Positions 28,801 through 37,075 of a stretch of DNA of 64,000 bases are shown here, one piece after another. The stretch covers positions 1-64,000 of the forward strand of contig DATCTN010000025.1 in the NCBI GenBank assembly GCA_036567965.1, in the 5' to 3' direction. A program made the translations under genes and the position numbers. The stretch comes from Candidatus Kryptoniota bacterium. GTDB taxonomy: Bacteria > Bacteroidota > Ignavibacteria > Kryptoniales > JAKASW01. Numbering within the stretch: position 1 is the stretch's first letter; every line of letters starts with the position of its first letter. Below the pieces are notes generated by a model, which worked only from the letters and a program-made list of their open reading frames with translations, ran no database searches and was not told where the DNA came from.

Positions 28801-31200
28801 TTATTTCATCAGGACAAGTTTTTTAGTTTGGACAACCTGTCCTGCGGTCAATGTGCAGAAATACACTCCGCTCGCGAAACGCGATGCGTCGAATGTTACA
28901 GAGTGAAGTCCGCTTGCCTGCTCGCCATCGACAAGCGTAACGACTTCTCTTCCAAGCACATCATAAATATTAAGTCTGACCTTAGAAAAAGATGAAAGCC
29001 GATAGCTGATCACCGTAGTTGGATTAAACGGATTTGGATAATTCTGTTCCAGTTCGGTGGTGACGGGAATCCCTGAGCCGTTGTCTCGTGCAAGCGCCGG
29101 TGAAAGATATGTCCACTTCATCGCATCGAAAACCAGCATCTGTCCTACGCTGTCGCTTCCGTCGCCCAGTTCGACGTAGCCGCTGTCGCCCTTCTCGAAT
29201 GCGAAAGTGCCGATGGTCGCCCACGAGCTGCTGACTTTGCCCTGATCAATTACGACAGTCGACGAGTCGCCGCGATAATGAACCTTATAGCGAGCTGCCG
29301 TTGAAGTGCTGAATAAAATGTATGCGGACACCTGGTAGTTCCCCGCCTGAGGCAGAGTCGGCCGCCAGACTGCGGTGCACGTGTCCGAGGCACGAGTGTT
29401 CGTATACCATTCGTGGCCATCGAACCCCGCACTCTTATCGAACCACATTGACATCGATGCCGGTTTTGAGTTGTTGAGAGTGAATCCGTCGTTGAACTGG
29501 AGATCGTCCACGATCGAATCACTCCTGTCGATGGGAGAATAGCGGACGGATACGCCCCAATACGCGTTGTTCAAATTCTGATTCCCGTTGTTGTAGCCGG
29601 GCCAGTCGTACGCTACATCCTTGCCGTTAGGGGTGGGATATGATCCGGAGTTCTTATTCCCGTACGGATCGTTGACTACCAGTGTGCCCGGTTTGATCCC
29701 GATGCCGTTGATCACGATTATGTGTCCTGCCGTCGTCAACCCGTTGCACAGCGTATATGGATGGCCGGAGTTTATTTCACTAATGACAGTGTCGAGCGAG
29801 GGCGCATCGAGCTCAGAAGCATTGAGGCCATGATATTTGTAATAGCTTGCCATCATATGGTACGGGTCGCTCGAGTTCCACATGTACCCATATCCGCCGC
29901 CTGAAAAATAAACGCCGTGGAAATGGTAAGATTCCAAAACATAATTCCCGTAAGGGCTCACGTGCCTCGTCGGGACGGCGAGCTGACAATTCCACACGGG
30001 TAGCAAGCCGTAATAGGCGATTACCATGATTGCCGATGTCGGCCCGCACGCGCTGCTGCCGAGGTTACCGAATCCGTACGGCGTGTCCCAGACCTGATTC
30101 GTGTATGGCACTTCGAAAAATGCCGAATCCGAAGAGACCGACCGAGGAAGATTCAATCCGGATCCTTCTGTGGTCTTCTGCGACAGATCTCCCACAGAAA
30201 TATTTTGGGACTTGATCTCGATTGAACTATTAATCTTCAAAGTCCTGTCATATGAGGCAGAGTAAAGTGAATCGTTATTATACGCGGCGAAGAGGATTTT
30301 GCCACCCGTTCCGATGCTCGGTTCCGCTTCAAGAACTGTTTCCGTTTCTGTGAGCCTGCCGATCTGCTTACCGTCGTATGAAATAAGGTAGAGATCGGAA
30401 TTTAGAAGAGAGTCACCTTTGATCGTCTTCCTGACAACGATGAGTGATTTGCCATCCTCCGTCCATGCGGGATCCGAGCCATTCCCGAGAGCATAGGTCT
30501 CGACGGTGCTATCGTCATACACGAAGATCTTACCGTCCAGGCTTGAATAGCACAATCGTTTACCGGAAGGAGACCATATCGGCATCACGCAACCTTTACT
30601 TGAAATCTTTCGGCCCGTACCCGATGCGACGTCAGTGGTGAATACAGTACCGTTGCCGTCGGGATACGCGATGGTCCCGCCGTCAGAAGAAATCGCTACA
30701 ATGTTCGTATAAAACCCGATCGGAATTTTCTTCGTCGACGATCCATACCGGATGATTGCCTCATCGTCTATTGAGTAAGCGATAATTCCGTTCGTGGAAA
30801 AAGCGACCTGTCCGGCAAGTGGGGCAGGAGGATGGAGAAGTGTGACCTTCTTTGTCGCGATGTCCAGCAATGCGGGAGCTTGCGTTCCGTCGGGAAAGAT
30901 TTCTTTGAACCCGATTTTCGAACCGTCAGGTGAAACAGTAAAGTACATCCCGCAACCGGGACCGGAAAACAACTCTTCCGTATTCTCCACACCTTTGCCT
31001 GAGGTCCGCGCAAGACATAAAACAGTTGCAGTCTCATTCGTGAAAACTATTCCGTGCGGAGTGTCGACCGCATGATGAGCATGCCACTCGGAACCGTCCG
31101 ACCGTCCCGCACAAATCATAATCACGCCGCAAAGAACAACGACTATTCTTTGCGCCCTCAGTGAAGACCGCCGATTACCTGTAGAGTAGACTTTTTGCAT
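28801..31200 (-). CDS. T9SS-exported TolB-like propeller / C39-like protease / golvesin-domain protein
   Basis: 799 residues from the ATG at 31200 (a GTG lies one codon earlier; neither has a strong ribosome-binding site). The signal peptide region is V-V-V-L-C-G-V-I-M-I-C-A-G. Residues ~45-330 form a TolB/WD40-like beta-propeller (W-S-P-S-G-K-R-L-C-Y-S, A-W-T-E-D-G-K-S-L). Residues ~365-540 form a Peptidase_C39-like domain with S-S-A-C-G-P-T-S (Cys ~383) and A-G-H-I-I-V-I (His ~490). Residues ~555-695 are a golvesin/Xly-type carbohydrate-binding-like domain ending F-D-A-M-K-W, followed by a T9SS tail. In this operon it could be a peptidase acting on cell-wall peptides at the surface. The three-domain combination is unusual. 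Confidence 0.82.
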   Translation of the reverse strand: MQKVYSTGNRRSSLRAQRIVVVLCGVIMICAGRSDGSEWHAHHAVDTPHGIVFTNETATVLCLARTSGKGVENTEELFSGPGCGMYFTVSPDGSKIGFKEIFPDGTQAPALLDIATKKVTLLHPPAPLAGQVAFSTNGIIAYSIDDEAIIRYGSSTKKIPIGFYTNIVAISSDGGTIAYPDGNGTVFTTDVASGTGRKISSKGCVMPIWSPSGKRLCYSSLDGKIFVYDDSTVETYALGNGSDPAWTEDGKSLIVVRKTIKGDSLLNSDLYLISYDGKQIGRLTETETVLEAEPSIGTGGKILFAAYNNDSLYSASYDRTLKINSSIEIKSQNISVGDLSQKTTEGSGLNLPRSVSSDSAFFEVPYTNQVWDTPYGFGNLGSSACGPTSAIMVIAYYGLLPVWNCQLAVPTRHVSPYGNYVLESYHFHGVYFSGGGYGYMWNSSDPYHMMASYYKYHGLNASELDAPSLDTVISEINSGHPYTLCNGLTTAGHIIVINGIGIKPGTLVVNDPYGNKNSGSYPTPNGKDVAYDWPGYNNGNQNLNNAYWGVSVRYSPIDRSDSIVDDLQFNDGFTLNNSKPASMSMWFDKSAGFDGHEWYTNTRASDTCTAVWRPTLPQAGNYQVSAYILFSTSTAARYKVHYRGDSSTVVIDQGKVSSSWATIGTFAFEKGDSGYVELGDGSDSVGQMLVFDAMKWTYLSPALARDNGSGIPVTTELEQNYPNPFNPTTVISYRLSSFSKVRLNIYDVLGREVVTLVDGEQASGLHSVTFDASRFASGVYFCTLTAGQVVQTKKLVLMK

Positions 31201-31315
31201 CACTCAATTCAAATTCAATATCGTGACTTCTGTGATCAAAATTAATCAGAAACCGGCTCCTTTCCATTGCCGTACTTCGCAATCACACTCTTCAAGAAGT
31301 CGGAACGGCGAGCAA

Positions 31316-33628
31316 TTACTTTAAGACGATCATCTTCATTGTCGCTGTGAACGATGCCGCACTGAGCCTGTAAAAATAGACTCCACTCGGCAGTCTCGTC
31401 GCATCAAAGGTTGCGGTGTGGATCCCGGCATTCTGTCTCTCATGAACTAATGCAGCGACTTCTCTTCCAAGCACATCATATATATTCAGTGTCACGTCGC
31501 TGACGACCGAAAGGCGATAACTGATAATAGTCAACGGATTAAATGGATTCGGATAATTCTGGAACAGCGCGAAAGATACAGGCTGCGGCACCTTTCCCTG
31601 TGCATCAGTTATTTTGCCGCCACTCTGTATATCGTCGACATACACAGTTCCTGCCGGGAGTAGAGCCGATTGTAGGTGCCTGATCGCAAATCCTCTGAAC
31701 GTGCTCGTGGAGGTGTCCGACTTGTCCAGCCACATTCCGATATACTTCCAGCCGTACCACTCGATTGTGTCGATGCTGACATTCTTCTCCTGCGAAGATC
31801 CGAATATGAAATCGAGCTCGTTCCCGCTGTTGTCGCCGAAAACCCACATTCCAAATGAAGATGAACCGGATATGTCGGATCTCTGGGTGTTCTCCACTTC
31901 ACAAATCGCGTTTGCATTCGTCGTATCGAATGTGTACTGCAAGCTTCCGCCGTAACTGCCGTCATATTTTTTGGAAGACTCGATTGTGAATGCCGTGGAC
32001 AGAGTGTCTGTTCCGACCGTGCCATGACCGATCGCTGCGAGAGCCCAGGCGTTTGTCGTCGATTCAAATCCGTCGAGGACCGAACCGCCCGATGCCTCGC
32101 CGGTTTCGATTGTGAAAGTAGTCGAGTACGTATTCCTGGTGAGGTTGCCATAATAATCAGCCACTCCGGGTGAGACGGAGGCGGTGTATTTCATCCCCGG
32201 AGTGAGAGTCGAAGCTGATCGAAATGCAATAAGCGACAAATTGTTGCGGGTCAACTGGAACATGTCCCTGGCAAGCGAAATCTTTTTGCCGGTTGAATCG
32301 ACGAATGAGAGATGTTGCACAAAAGAATTGTAGCTGACCGGTTTATTCAATATGAATTCGAAGTAAGTATGCGAGGAAGACAGGCCGTCATTCCCGGGAG
32401 AAATCGCGAGAAGGACTGCAGGGGATGTATCACGGGGCACGGTTGTAAATGTAAGCGTATACCTTGAAGATAAATGAGCACCGAGGAGCGATTCCGCAGA
32501 GGTATCAATGGCAACGGTATATTCAGTCGACCACTGGAGGAGGGTGTCGGGAACAAAGATCCAGCGGTTGAAGTCCGGATTGAAAGTCAGAGTCCCGCTC
32601 ACGGGAGGAGTTATACTGAATGCCCCGTTCACGCTCCCGGCGTCCATTGGTGTATTGAAGTTTATCATCACTGTGTCATACGCCGGAATGTTCGGACCTC
32701 CCGGTGGTGAGGCGCCTGCGACCTCCGGAACAACCGGCGGATTGCTCGCCCAACTGGACGCGTAATCTCTCCAGTTCATCGTATCCATTTCGGTATATTC
32801 CCACAAGCTCATTCCGACGTAGCCCGCATTCTGCGACAAGCTGCTGAATTGCGAAATATCACCGAACTGTTCGTTGTAACCGTCCCCCTCACCGTATTCG
32901 CAGCCGATCGGAACAATCGGTTTAATCGACGCAGGGTATCCGCCATTTATCCAGATTTGTTCCCACGATTCAAACTCATTTCGCATTGTGGTGAATTCCT
33001 GCGAAGGTGATTCAGGTCTTAACGCCCAATAAGCTTGTGGCATATTCACATCGCAGCTCTTCAGGAAAGTCGTCCAGGGGATTGGATGACTGCTCACTCT
33101 TGCGAACGAAGTCAGCGCCACGAAACTGTGGGGGTGAACTGCGCGTATGCTGTCTACGTAATTTGCAGCTACCGCATCCATGCCGGACGCTTCGAATTCC
33201 ACTTCAGCATCTATGATGAAGCCGTCCATCCCGTTAACGTCGAGTATATCGTTGGAGACGTCAGCTTCGGTTGGTTCACTTCCGCTGTATTGAGGCGCGC
33301 CATAAACGTACTGCCAGCCGAAGAACTTAATTCCATTTCTATGGAAGCGGGCGATAACACTGTCCAATCCGTTGTAGCCGGTCACCCAGGTGTAAAACGA
33401 ATGTCCGGGAGTATTCCACTCGCTATTGCTGTCGCCGAGTTTGACCGCAACCCAGGTTACTCCCGTCGCTTTCAGTCTCGAGATGATCGCGTCCAGATTC
33501 CCGCCCTCGGCATTCCAGATCTGCCATATCCACATCCCCTTAGCAGTAGTCGGTATCGTGGCAGCCGAAGGGGAACTCATGACTGTAATCACCGTGAGTA
33601 AAAGACAGAAGGTGCTTATGTATTTCAT
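31316..33628 (-). CDS. T9SS-exported TIM-barrel putative glycosidase with Ig-like and jelly-roll domains
   Basis: 770 residues with signal peptide and GGAGAG ribosome-binding site. Residues ~30-290 look like a TIM barrel: G-M-W-I-W-Q-I-W, V-A-V-K-L-G-D, G-W-Q-Y-V-Y-G, G-F-I-I-D-A-E-V-E-F, N-M-P-Q-A-Y-W, G-M-S-L-W-E-Y-T. The acidic D-A-E-V-E strand end resembles the catalytic strand of GH25/GH18-like hydrolases, but I cannot assign a family. From ~295 to the end it carries two Big_5-type domains, a jelly-roll-like domain (W-Y-G-W-K-Y-I-G-M-W) and a T9SS tail, clearly homologous to the same region of the amidase at 24707. The shared tail and the operon suggest that both act on the same surface substrate, probably peptidoglycan. 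Confidence 0.75.
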   Translation of the reverse strand: MKYISTFCLLLTVITVMSSPSAATIPTTAKGMWIWQIWNAEGGNLDAIISRLKATGVTWVAVKLGDSNSEWNTPGHSFYTWVTGYNGLDSVIARFHRNGIKFFGWQYVYGAPQYSGSEPTEADVSNDILDVNGMDGFIIDAEVEFEASGMDAVAANYVDSIRAVHPHSFVALTSFARVSSHPIPWTTFLKSCDVNMPQAYWALRPESPSQEFTTMRNEFESWEQIWINGGYPASIKPIVPIGCEYGEGDGYNEQFGDISQFSSLSQNAGYVGMSLWEYTEMDTMNWRDYASSWASNPPVVPEVAGASPPGGPNIPAYDTVMINFNTPMDAGSVNGAFSITPPVSGTLTFNPDFNRWIFVPDTLLQWSTEYTVAIDTSAESLLGAHLSSRYTLTFTTVPRDTSPAVLLAISPGNDGLSSSHTYFEFILNKPVSYNSFVQHLSFVDSTGKKISLARDMFQLTRNNLSLIAFRSASTLTPGMKYTASVSPGVADYYGNLTRNTYSTTFTIETGEASGGSVLDGFESTTNAWALAAIGHGTVGTDTLSTAFTIESSKKYDGSYGGSLQYTFDTTNANAICEVENTQRSDISGSSSFGMWVFGDNSGNELDFIFGSSQEKNVSIDTIEWYGWKYIGMWLDKSDTSTSTFRGFAIRHLQSALLPAGTVYVDDIQSGGKITDAQGKVPQPVSFALFQNYPNPFNPLTIISYRLSVVSDVTLNIYDVLGREVAALVHERQNAGIHTATFDATRLPSGVYFYRLSAASFTATMKMIVLK

Positions 33629-33656
33629 TTCAAACTCTCCCCGATTTCTTGAAGAG

Positions 33657-34289
33657 TCATTTCGAAACTGAAAACGAGCCGAGAATCCCGCTAAAACTTT
33701 TCACATACATAGATGTAGTGTCGCGCATTTCATTCACCAACTTATTCCTCAGTTGATCCCTGGTAATTTTGATGCCGTTAACGATTTCACCCGGCATACC
33801 GATTCTCGAATCGTGCTCAAGCGAAACGACATAGCATTGACCATCATCGTACGCATAGCAGTTGATAACGGTCTCCCATTCTCCGTGTCCCGCGTAAACA
33901 GCCCAATAGTCGCGGGCGAACTTCAAGCCATTAACGATCAGCGAGTCTCCGGCGACGCGGTTGGACATCATCCTGTCGCCGCTTTTGTTGTCGAAGTAAT
34001 AACTGCCGCCGTAAGTCCCGGGAAGATAAACGAACGGCCGTTGCCCGACAAAAACGCGAACGTACGCCCGGTCGATATCACCTTTCGATGAAGACGGAAG
34101 TCTGATCGCACATTCGTTCCCGTTATGCTCATCCAGAGTCCCCTCGTACTGCAAACTGAAATGTCCCGCCGGACTCACATATTTATTGTGCTGTCGGTTG
34201 TCCAACTGATTATTCTGCGCTTCGATCCGACTTCCGGACAGAATCAGAAGTGCGCCGACGATCACGCCGTAACTCATTCCTCGTTTCAT
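33657..34289 (-). CDS. Small exported protein of unknown function
   Basis: 210 residues, signal peptide (V-I-V-G-A-L-L-I-L-S ... I-E-A-Q). The mature part contains Y-V-S-P-A-G-H-F-S-L-Q-Y-E-G, a pattern seen in small beta-rich exported proteins, and two cysteines. I do not recognise a catalytic motif or a family. It has no T9SS tail, so it is probably periplasmic. It sits between the GHL10 and TIM-barrel genes (78 and 28 bp gaps) in the same operon, so it could be an accessory or immunity-like factor; that is only context. GAGG lies upstream of the start. Confidence 0.7.
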   Translation of the reverse strand: MKRGMSYGVIVGALLILSGSRIEAQNNQLDNRQHNKYVSPAGHFSLQYEGTLDEHNGNECAIRLPSSSKGDIDRAYVRVFVGQRPFVYLPGTYGGSYYFDNKSGDRMMSNRVAGDSLIVNGLKFARDYWAVYAGHGEWETVINCYAYDDGQCYVVSLEHDSRIGMPGEIVNGIKITRDQLRNKLVNEMRDTTSMYVKSFSGILGSFSVSK

Positions 34290-34367
34290 TTCAATTGCCT
34301 CATAGGTTGATCTTCCCGGATCAGATACTCCGGCACCATGTTCATTCGATATCCTGATCCCAATAAA

Positions 34368-36740
34368 TCATTTAAGCAGGAGGAGTTTGATATAAGCTAC
34401 GTTCTGACCGGCGACGAGCCTGCAGATATACACGCCGCTGGGAAGAAATCTTCCGTCGAATGTAGCGTTGTACGTACCGGGCTGAAGCTGGCGATTCATG
34501 AGTATTCCGACTGTTCTTCCGAGTATGTCGTAGACTGTGAGTGAAACACGCTCGCTCTGGGGAATCGCAAAAGAGATTGTCGTGGCCGGATTAAACGGAT
34601 TGGGATAGTTCTGGTAAAGTACAAACTGCGTCGGCATTGTCCGGGCACCGGCGACCAGCGTCATGTTGGTTGTACGGAAATTGATTGAGCTGCTGAAATT
34701 GCTGAACCCGTAATTGTTTCCTGCGCTGACTCTCCATGCATATATAGTCACAGGTTTAAGCGAGTCCGTGTCAGTATAAACAGTATCTGCGATTGTTGTG
34801 TCGATTACAAGCGGCGGAACGAAGAGAGCTCCCTTCGTAAGCTGAAAGCGATAATTCTTTGCGCTGTCTGCTCTGTTCCAGGTAAACATGGGGACAAGAG
34901 AGACATCAACAGACGCCGGCGCCGGCGAAGCTAGCACAGGGACGAGGGGAAACGCCGTTGTAAAATCCCGAGAAGTCGAATATGCACCTGTCCCACCGGC
35001 ATTCGCGGCGTTCACGTGCCAGTAGTATTTCTGAAGTCCTTTGAGTCCCGTGACCGCCATGCTCGTATCGCCTGGAACAGAACTGTTTACAGCGATACCG
35101 CTTGAGAAGGAGGGATCGGACGAGACCTGAACATTATAAGATGCCACAACCCCTGGAGAGTTCCAGATCAACCGGGTCGTGTCTCTCGCGTAGTTAAATC
35201 CGCCGGCCGGTTGAGCGAGGAGGGGAGCAGTTGGAGCATCGATCCGCAAAATTGAAGTGGGCGAGCTTTCATCGTTGTTTTCGTCGACAGCGGTAACGGA
35301 GTAGTAGATAGGTCCGGTTCCGGCGGGCAGAGGAGGATTCGCAGATGTTGCACCCGTCACAAGGATGATGTTGGACGAGTTGTCAAAATCGGAGGACGCC
35401 GCCCCGGAGTTGGGGAACTTGTAGAGTACATATCTTGCCGCCGTGTCTCCACCAGCAGTCTGAGAAGGAGTGTTCCAGTTTAAGAGTGCCGGCATTCCGG
35501 TAACTTGCGAGTAAGTCAAATTCGAGGGAGAGTTCGGAGGCGTGGTGTCTTTCCACGCCATTTGCGGCACCAGTGAAGGGAATCGGTAGTAGACCTTAGA
35601 CAGCGAATCGATAATATCCCCGAGGTTGTCAGTAAGACTGCTGGAGCTGAAGAAAATGCTTCCTGCCACTTTTCCATTCGTTCTGTTTTGAGTAATCTGT
35701 CTCTCCATTTCGCCGGCGGTCCAATTCGGGATGCGGTAAGCACCCTGCCCGATGTAAAGCTGTCTTCCATTCGAAGCGGTTGAATCCGCCCACCACGGCA
35801 TGAGCTTGGCGTAATCCTGTCCGCCACCATTCGGCCAGTAGAGTTGCGGTACAATATAATCGACGGTTTTCGAATCCAGCCACGCCATCGGATCAGAGTA
35901 GATTGTACTGTACTGGTCGAGTCCGGTGGTTCCGGTCGGCACGCCGTCCTTCCAGATACCGAACGGTGAAATCCCCCATTTAATTTGCGGATTAAATGTC
36001 TTCAAGCTGTCATGAATTTCTTTGACGAGCAGATTGATATTGTCACGCCGCCAGGAATTGATGTCGGTGAATCCGCGTTTGTATATCCTGAACGTTGCAG
36101 TATCCTGGTACGTTATCTGCGTGGGAGGATACGGATAAAAGTAATCGTCCATATGAATCCCGTCGACTCCGTACCTTCTGGCGACATCCATGAAAACGGA
36201 TGTAATGTAATCTCTCACTTGAGGAAGTCCGGGGTTGAGATACTTCGTCGGTCCGGAGAGGAGGATCCAGTCGGGATGTTCTACCGTCACGTGATTGGGC
36301 GCGGGTGAATCATATGATTGAGTCGTATCACGGAGAGCCCTGTAGGGGTTGAACCACGCGTGCAATTCCATTCCACGTTTATGCGCCTCCTGTACGGCGA
36401 ACTGGAGCGGATCATAAAACGGACTGGGAGCCATTCCCTGTTTTCCCGTGAGCCAGTATGACCACGGTTCGATATTCGACGCGTACATGGCATCGCATTC
36501 CGATCGTATTTGAAAAAACACCGCATTGATTCCCATGGACTTCAACTGGTCGAGGATGGATGTCAGTTCTACCTGCTGTTGGAAGGGCGGCAAGCCGGGT
36601 TGTGAAGGCCAGTCGATATCCGTTACGGTAGCGATCCACGCGGCGCGCATTTCCCGTTTCGGCAGTGACGCAAGCTGCGCGCACGAAACGCTCACGAGTG
36701 CTGATTGAACAAATACCAGAAGGAGTAAAAAGTATCTCAT
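34368..36740 (-). CDS. T9SS-exported GHL10 (DigH/YngK-like) glycoside hydrolase with FnIII domains
   Basis: 790 residues, signal peptide ending V-S-C-A-Q. The GHL10 domain (PF02638) covers ~27-390: R-E-M-R-A-A-W-I-A-T-V, M-G-I-N-A-V-F-F-Q-I-R, L-H-A-W-F-N-P-Y-R, G-I-H-M-D-D-Y-F-Y-P-Y, W-G-I-S-P-F-G-I-W. E. coli DigH, of this family, cuts glycan strands stripped of peptides by amidases, so this enzyme and the amidase five genes downstream form a plausible sequence of steps. Three fibronectin-III-like domains (~400-690) and a T9SS tail follow. First gene of the eight-gene minus-strand run. An exact 19-bp copy of a sequence found before the TonB receptor gene lies 179 bp upstream. Confidence 0.88.
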   Translation of the reverse strand: MRYFLLLLVFVQSALVSVSCAQLASLPKREMRAAWIATVTDIDWPSQPGLPPFQQQVELTSILDQLKSMGINAVFFQIRSECDAMYASNIEPWSYWLTGKQGMAPSPFYDPLQFAVQEAHKRGMELHAWFNPYRALRDTTQSYDSPAPNHVTVEHPDWILLSGPTKYLNPGLPQVRDYITSVFMDVARRYGVDGIHMDDYFYPYPPTQITYQDTATFRIYKRGFTDINSWRRDNINLLVKEIHDSLKTFNPQIKWGISPFGIWKDGVPTGTTGLDQYSTIYSDPMAWLDSKTVDYIVPQLYWPNGGGQDYAKLMPWWADSTASNGRQLYIGQGAYRIPNWTAGEMERQITQNRTNGKVAGSIFFSSSSLTDNLGDIIDSLSKVYYRFPSLVPQMAWKDTTPPNSPSNLTYSQVTGMPALLNWNTPSQTAGGDTAARYVLYKFPNSGAASSDFDNSSNIILVTGATSANPPLPAGTGPIYYSVTAVDENNDESSPTSILRIDAPTAPLLAQPAGGFNYARDTTRLIWNSPGVVASYNVQVSSDPSFSSGIAVNSSVPGDTSMAVTGLKGLQKYYWHVNAANAGGTGAYSTSRDFTTAFPLVPVLASPAPASVDVSLVPMFTWNRADSAKNYRFQLTKGALFVPPLVIDTTIADTVYTDTDSLKPVTIYAWRVSAGNNYGFSNFSSSINFRTTNMTLVAGARTMPTQFVLYQNYPNPFNPATTISFAIPQSERVSLTVYDILGRTVGILMNRQLQPGTYNATFDGRFLPSGVYICRLVAGQNVAYIKLLLLK

Positions 36741-36918
36741 CTCTTGCTCTCCGTGCTGATGTCATCAACTAATTTCTCGAGTGAACCCGGAGAATATCTT
36801 TGAAGCTAAGATAGGAACTCTCTCATGGTTAACATCCTTTCAATTAGAATGCGGCGACCTTAGGTTGAGATTGCGTTAGGCAGGATCTTTATTGTTACTG
36901 TAGAACTTCAAAAGACCT

Positions 36919-36937
36919 GTAAACACTACTCGATCTT
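36919..36937 (-). promoter_or_regulatory. Copy 1 of shared 19-bp upstream element
   Basis: GTAAACACTACTCGATCTT on the plus strand, identical to 46752-46770. It lies 179 bp before the start of the GHL10 gene. An exact 19-base match between two non-coding regions is unlikely by chance in a window of this size, so a shared operator or leader-RNA element is the likely meaning. It has no palindromic symmetry. Confidence 0.55.
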
Positions 36938-37024
36938 CTGTCCCACACTATTACGTACAACATGCCTGCCCCCCATAGTCCCCTTCGTCAGGCAGACATA
37001 AATCAAACACTCAGCCCCGGAACT

Positions 37025-37052
37025 CCCCTTCTCGAAAAAATTCGAGAAGGGG
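37025..37052 (-). terminator. Perfect 12-bp stem-loop ending the TonB receptor operon
   Basis: CCCCTTCTCGAA (37025-37036) and TTCGAGAAGGGG (37041-37052) enclose a 4-base loop, 23 bp past the stop of the last gene of the minus-strand TonB operon. No T-run follows on that strand. The strength of the stem and its position support transcription termination or 3'-end protection. Confidence 0.7.
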
Positions 37053-37075
37053 ATTGGGGAAACACGAAGAGAATC

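Larger units (their letters stand above)
36741..37075. promoter_or_regulatory. Control region between two minus-strand operons
   Basis: 335 bp without a gene. It holds a terminator-like hairpin (37025-37052) for the upstream operon, the shared 19-bp element (36919-36937), and presumably the promoter of the GHL10 operon. No clear -35/-10 pair stood out. A 235-codon frame crossing the right end (36962-37669 plus) is the reverse side of the gene at 37076 and is not a gene. Confidence 0.5.
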
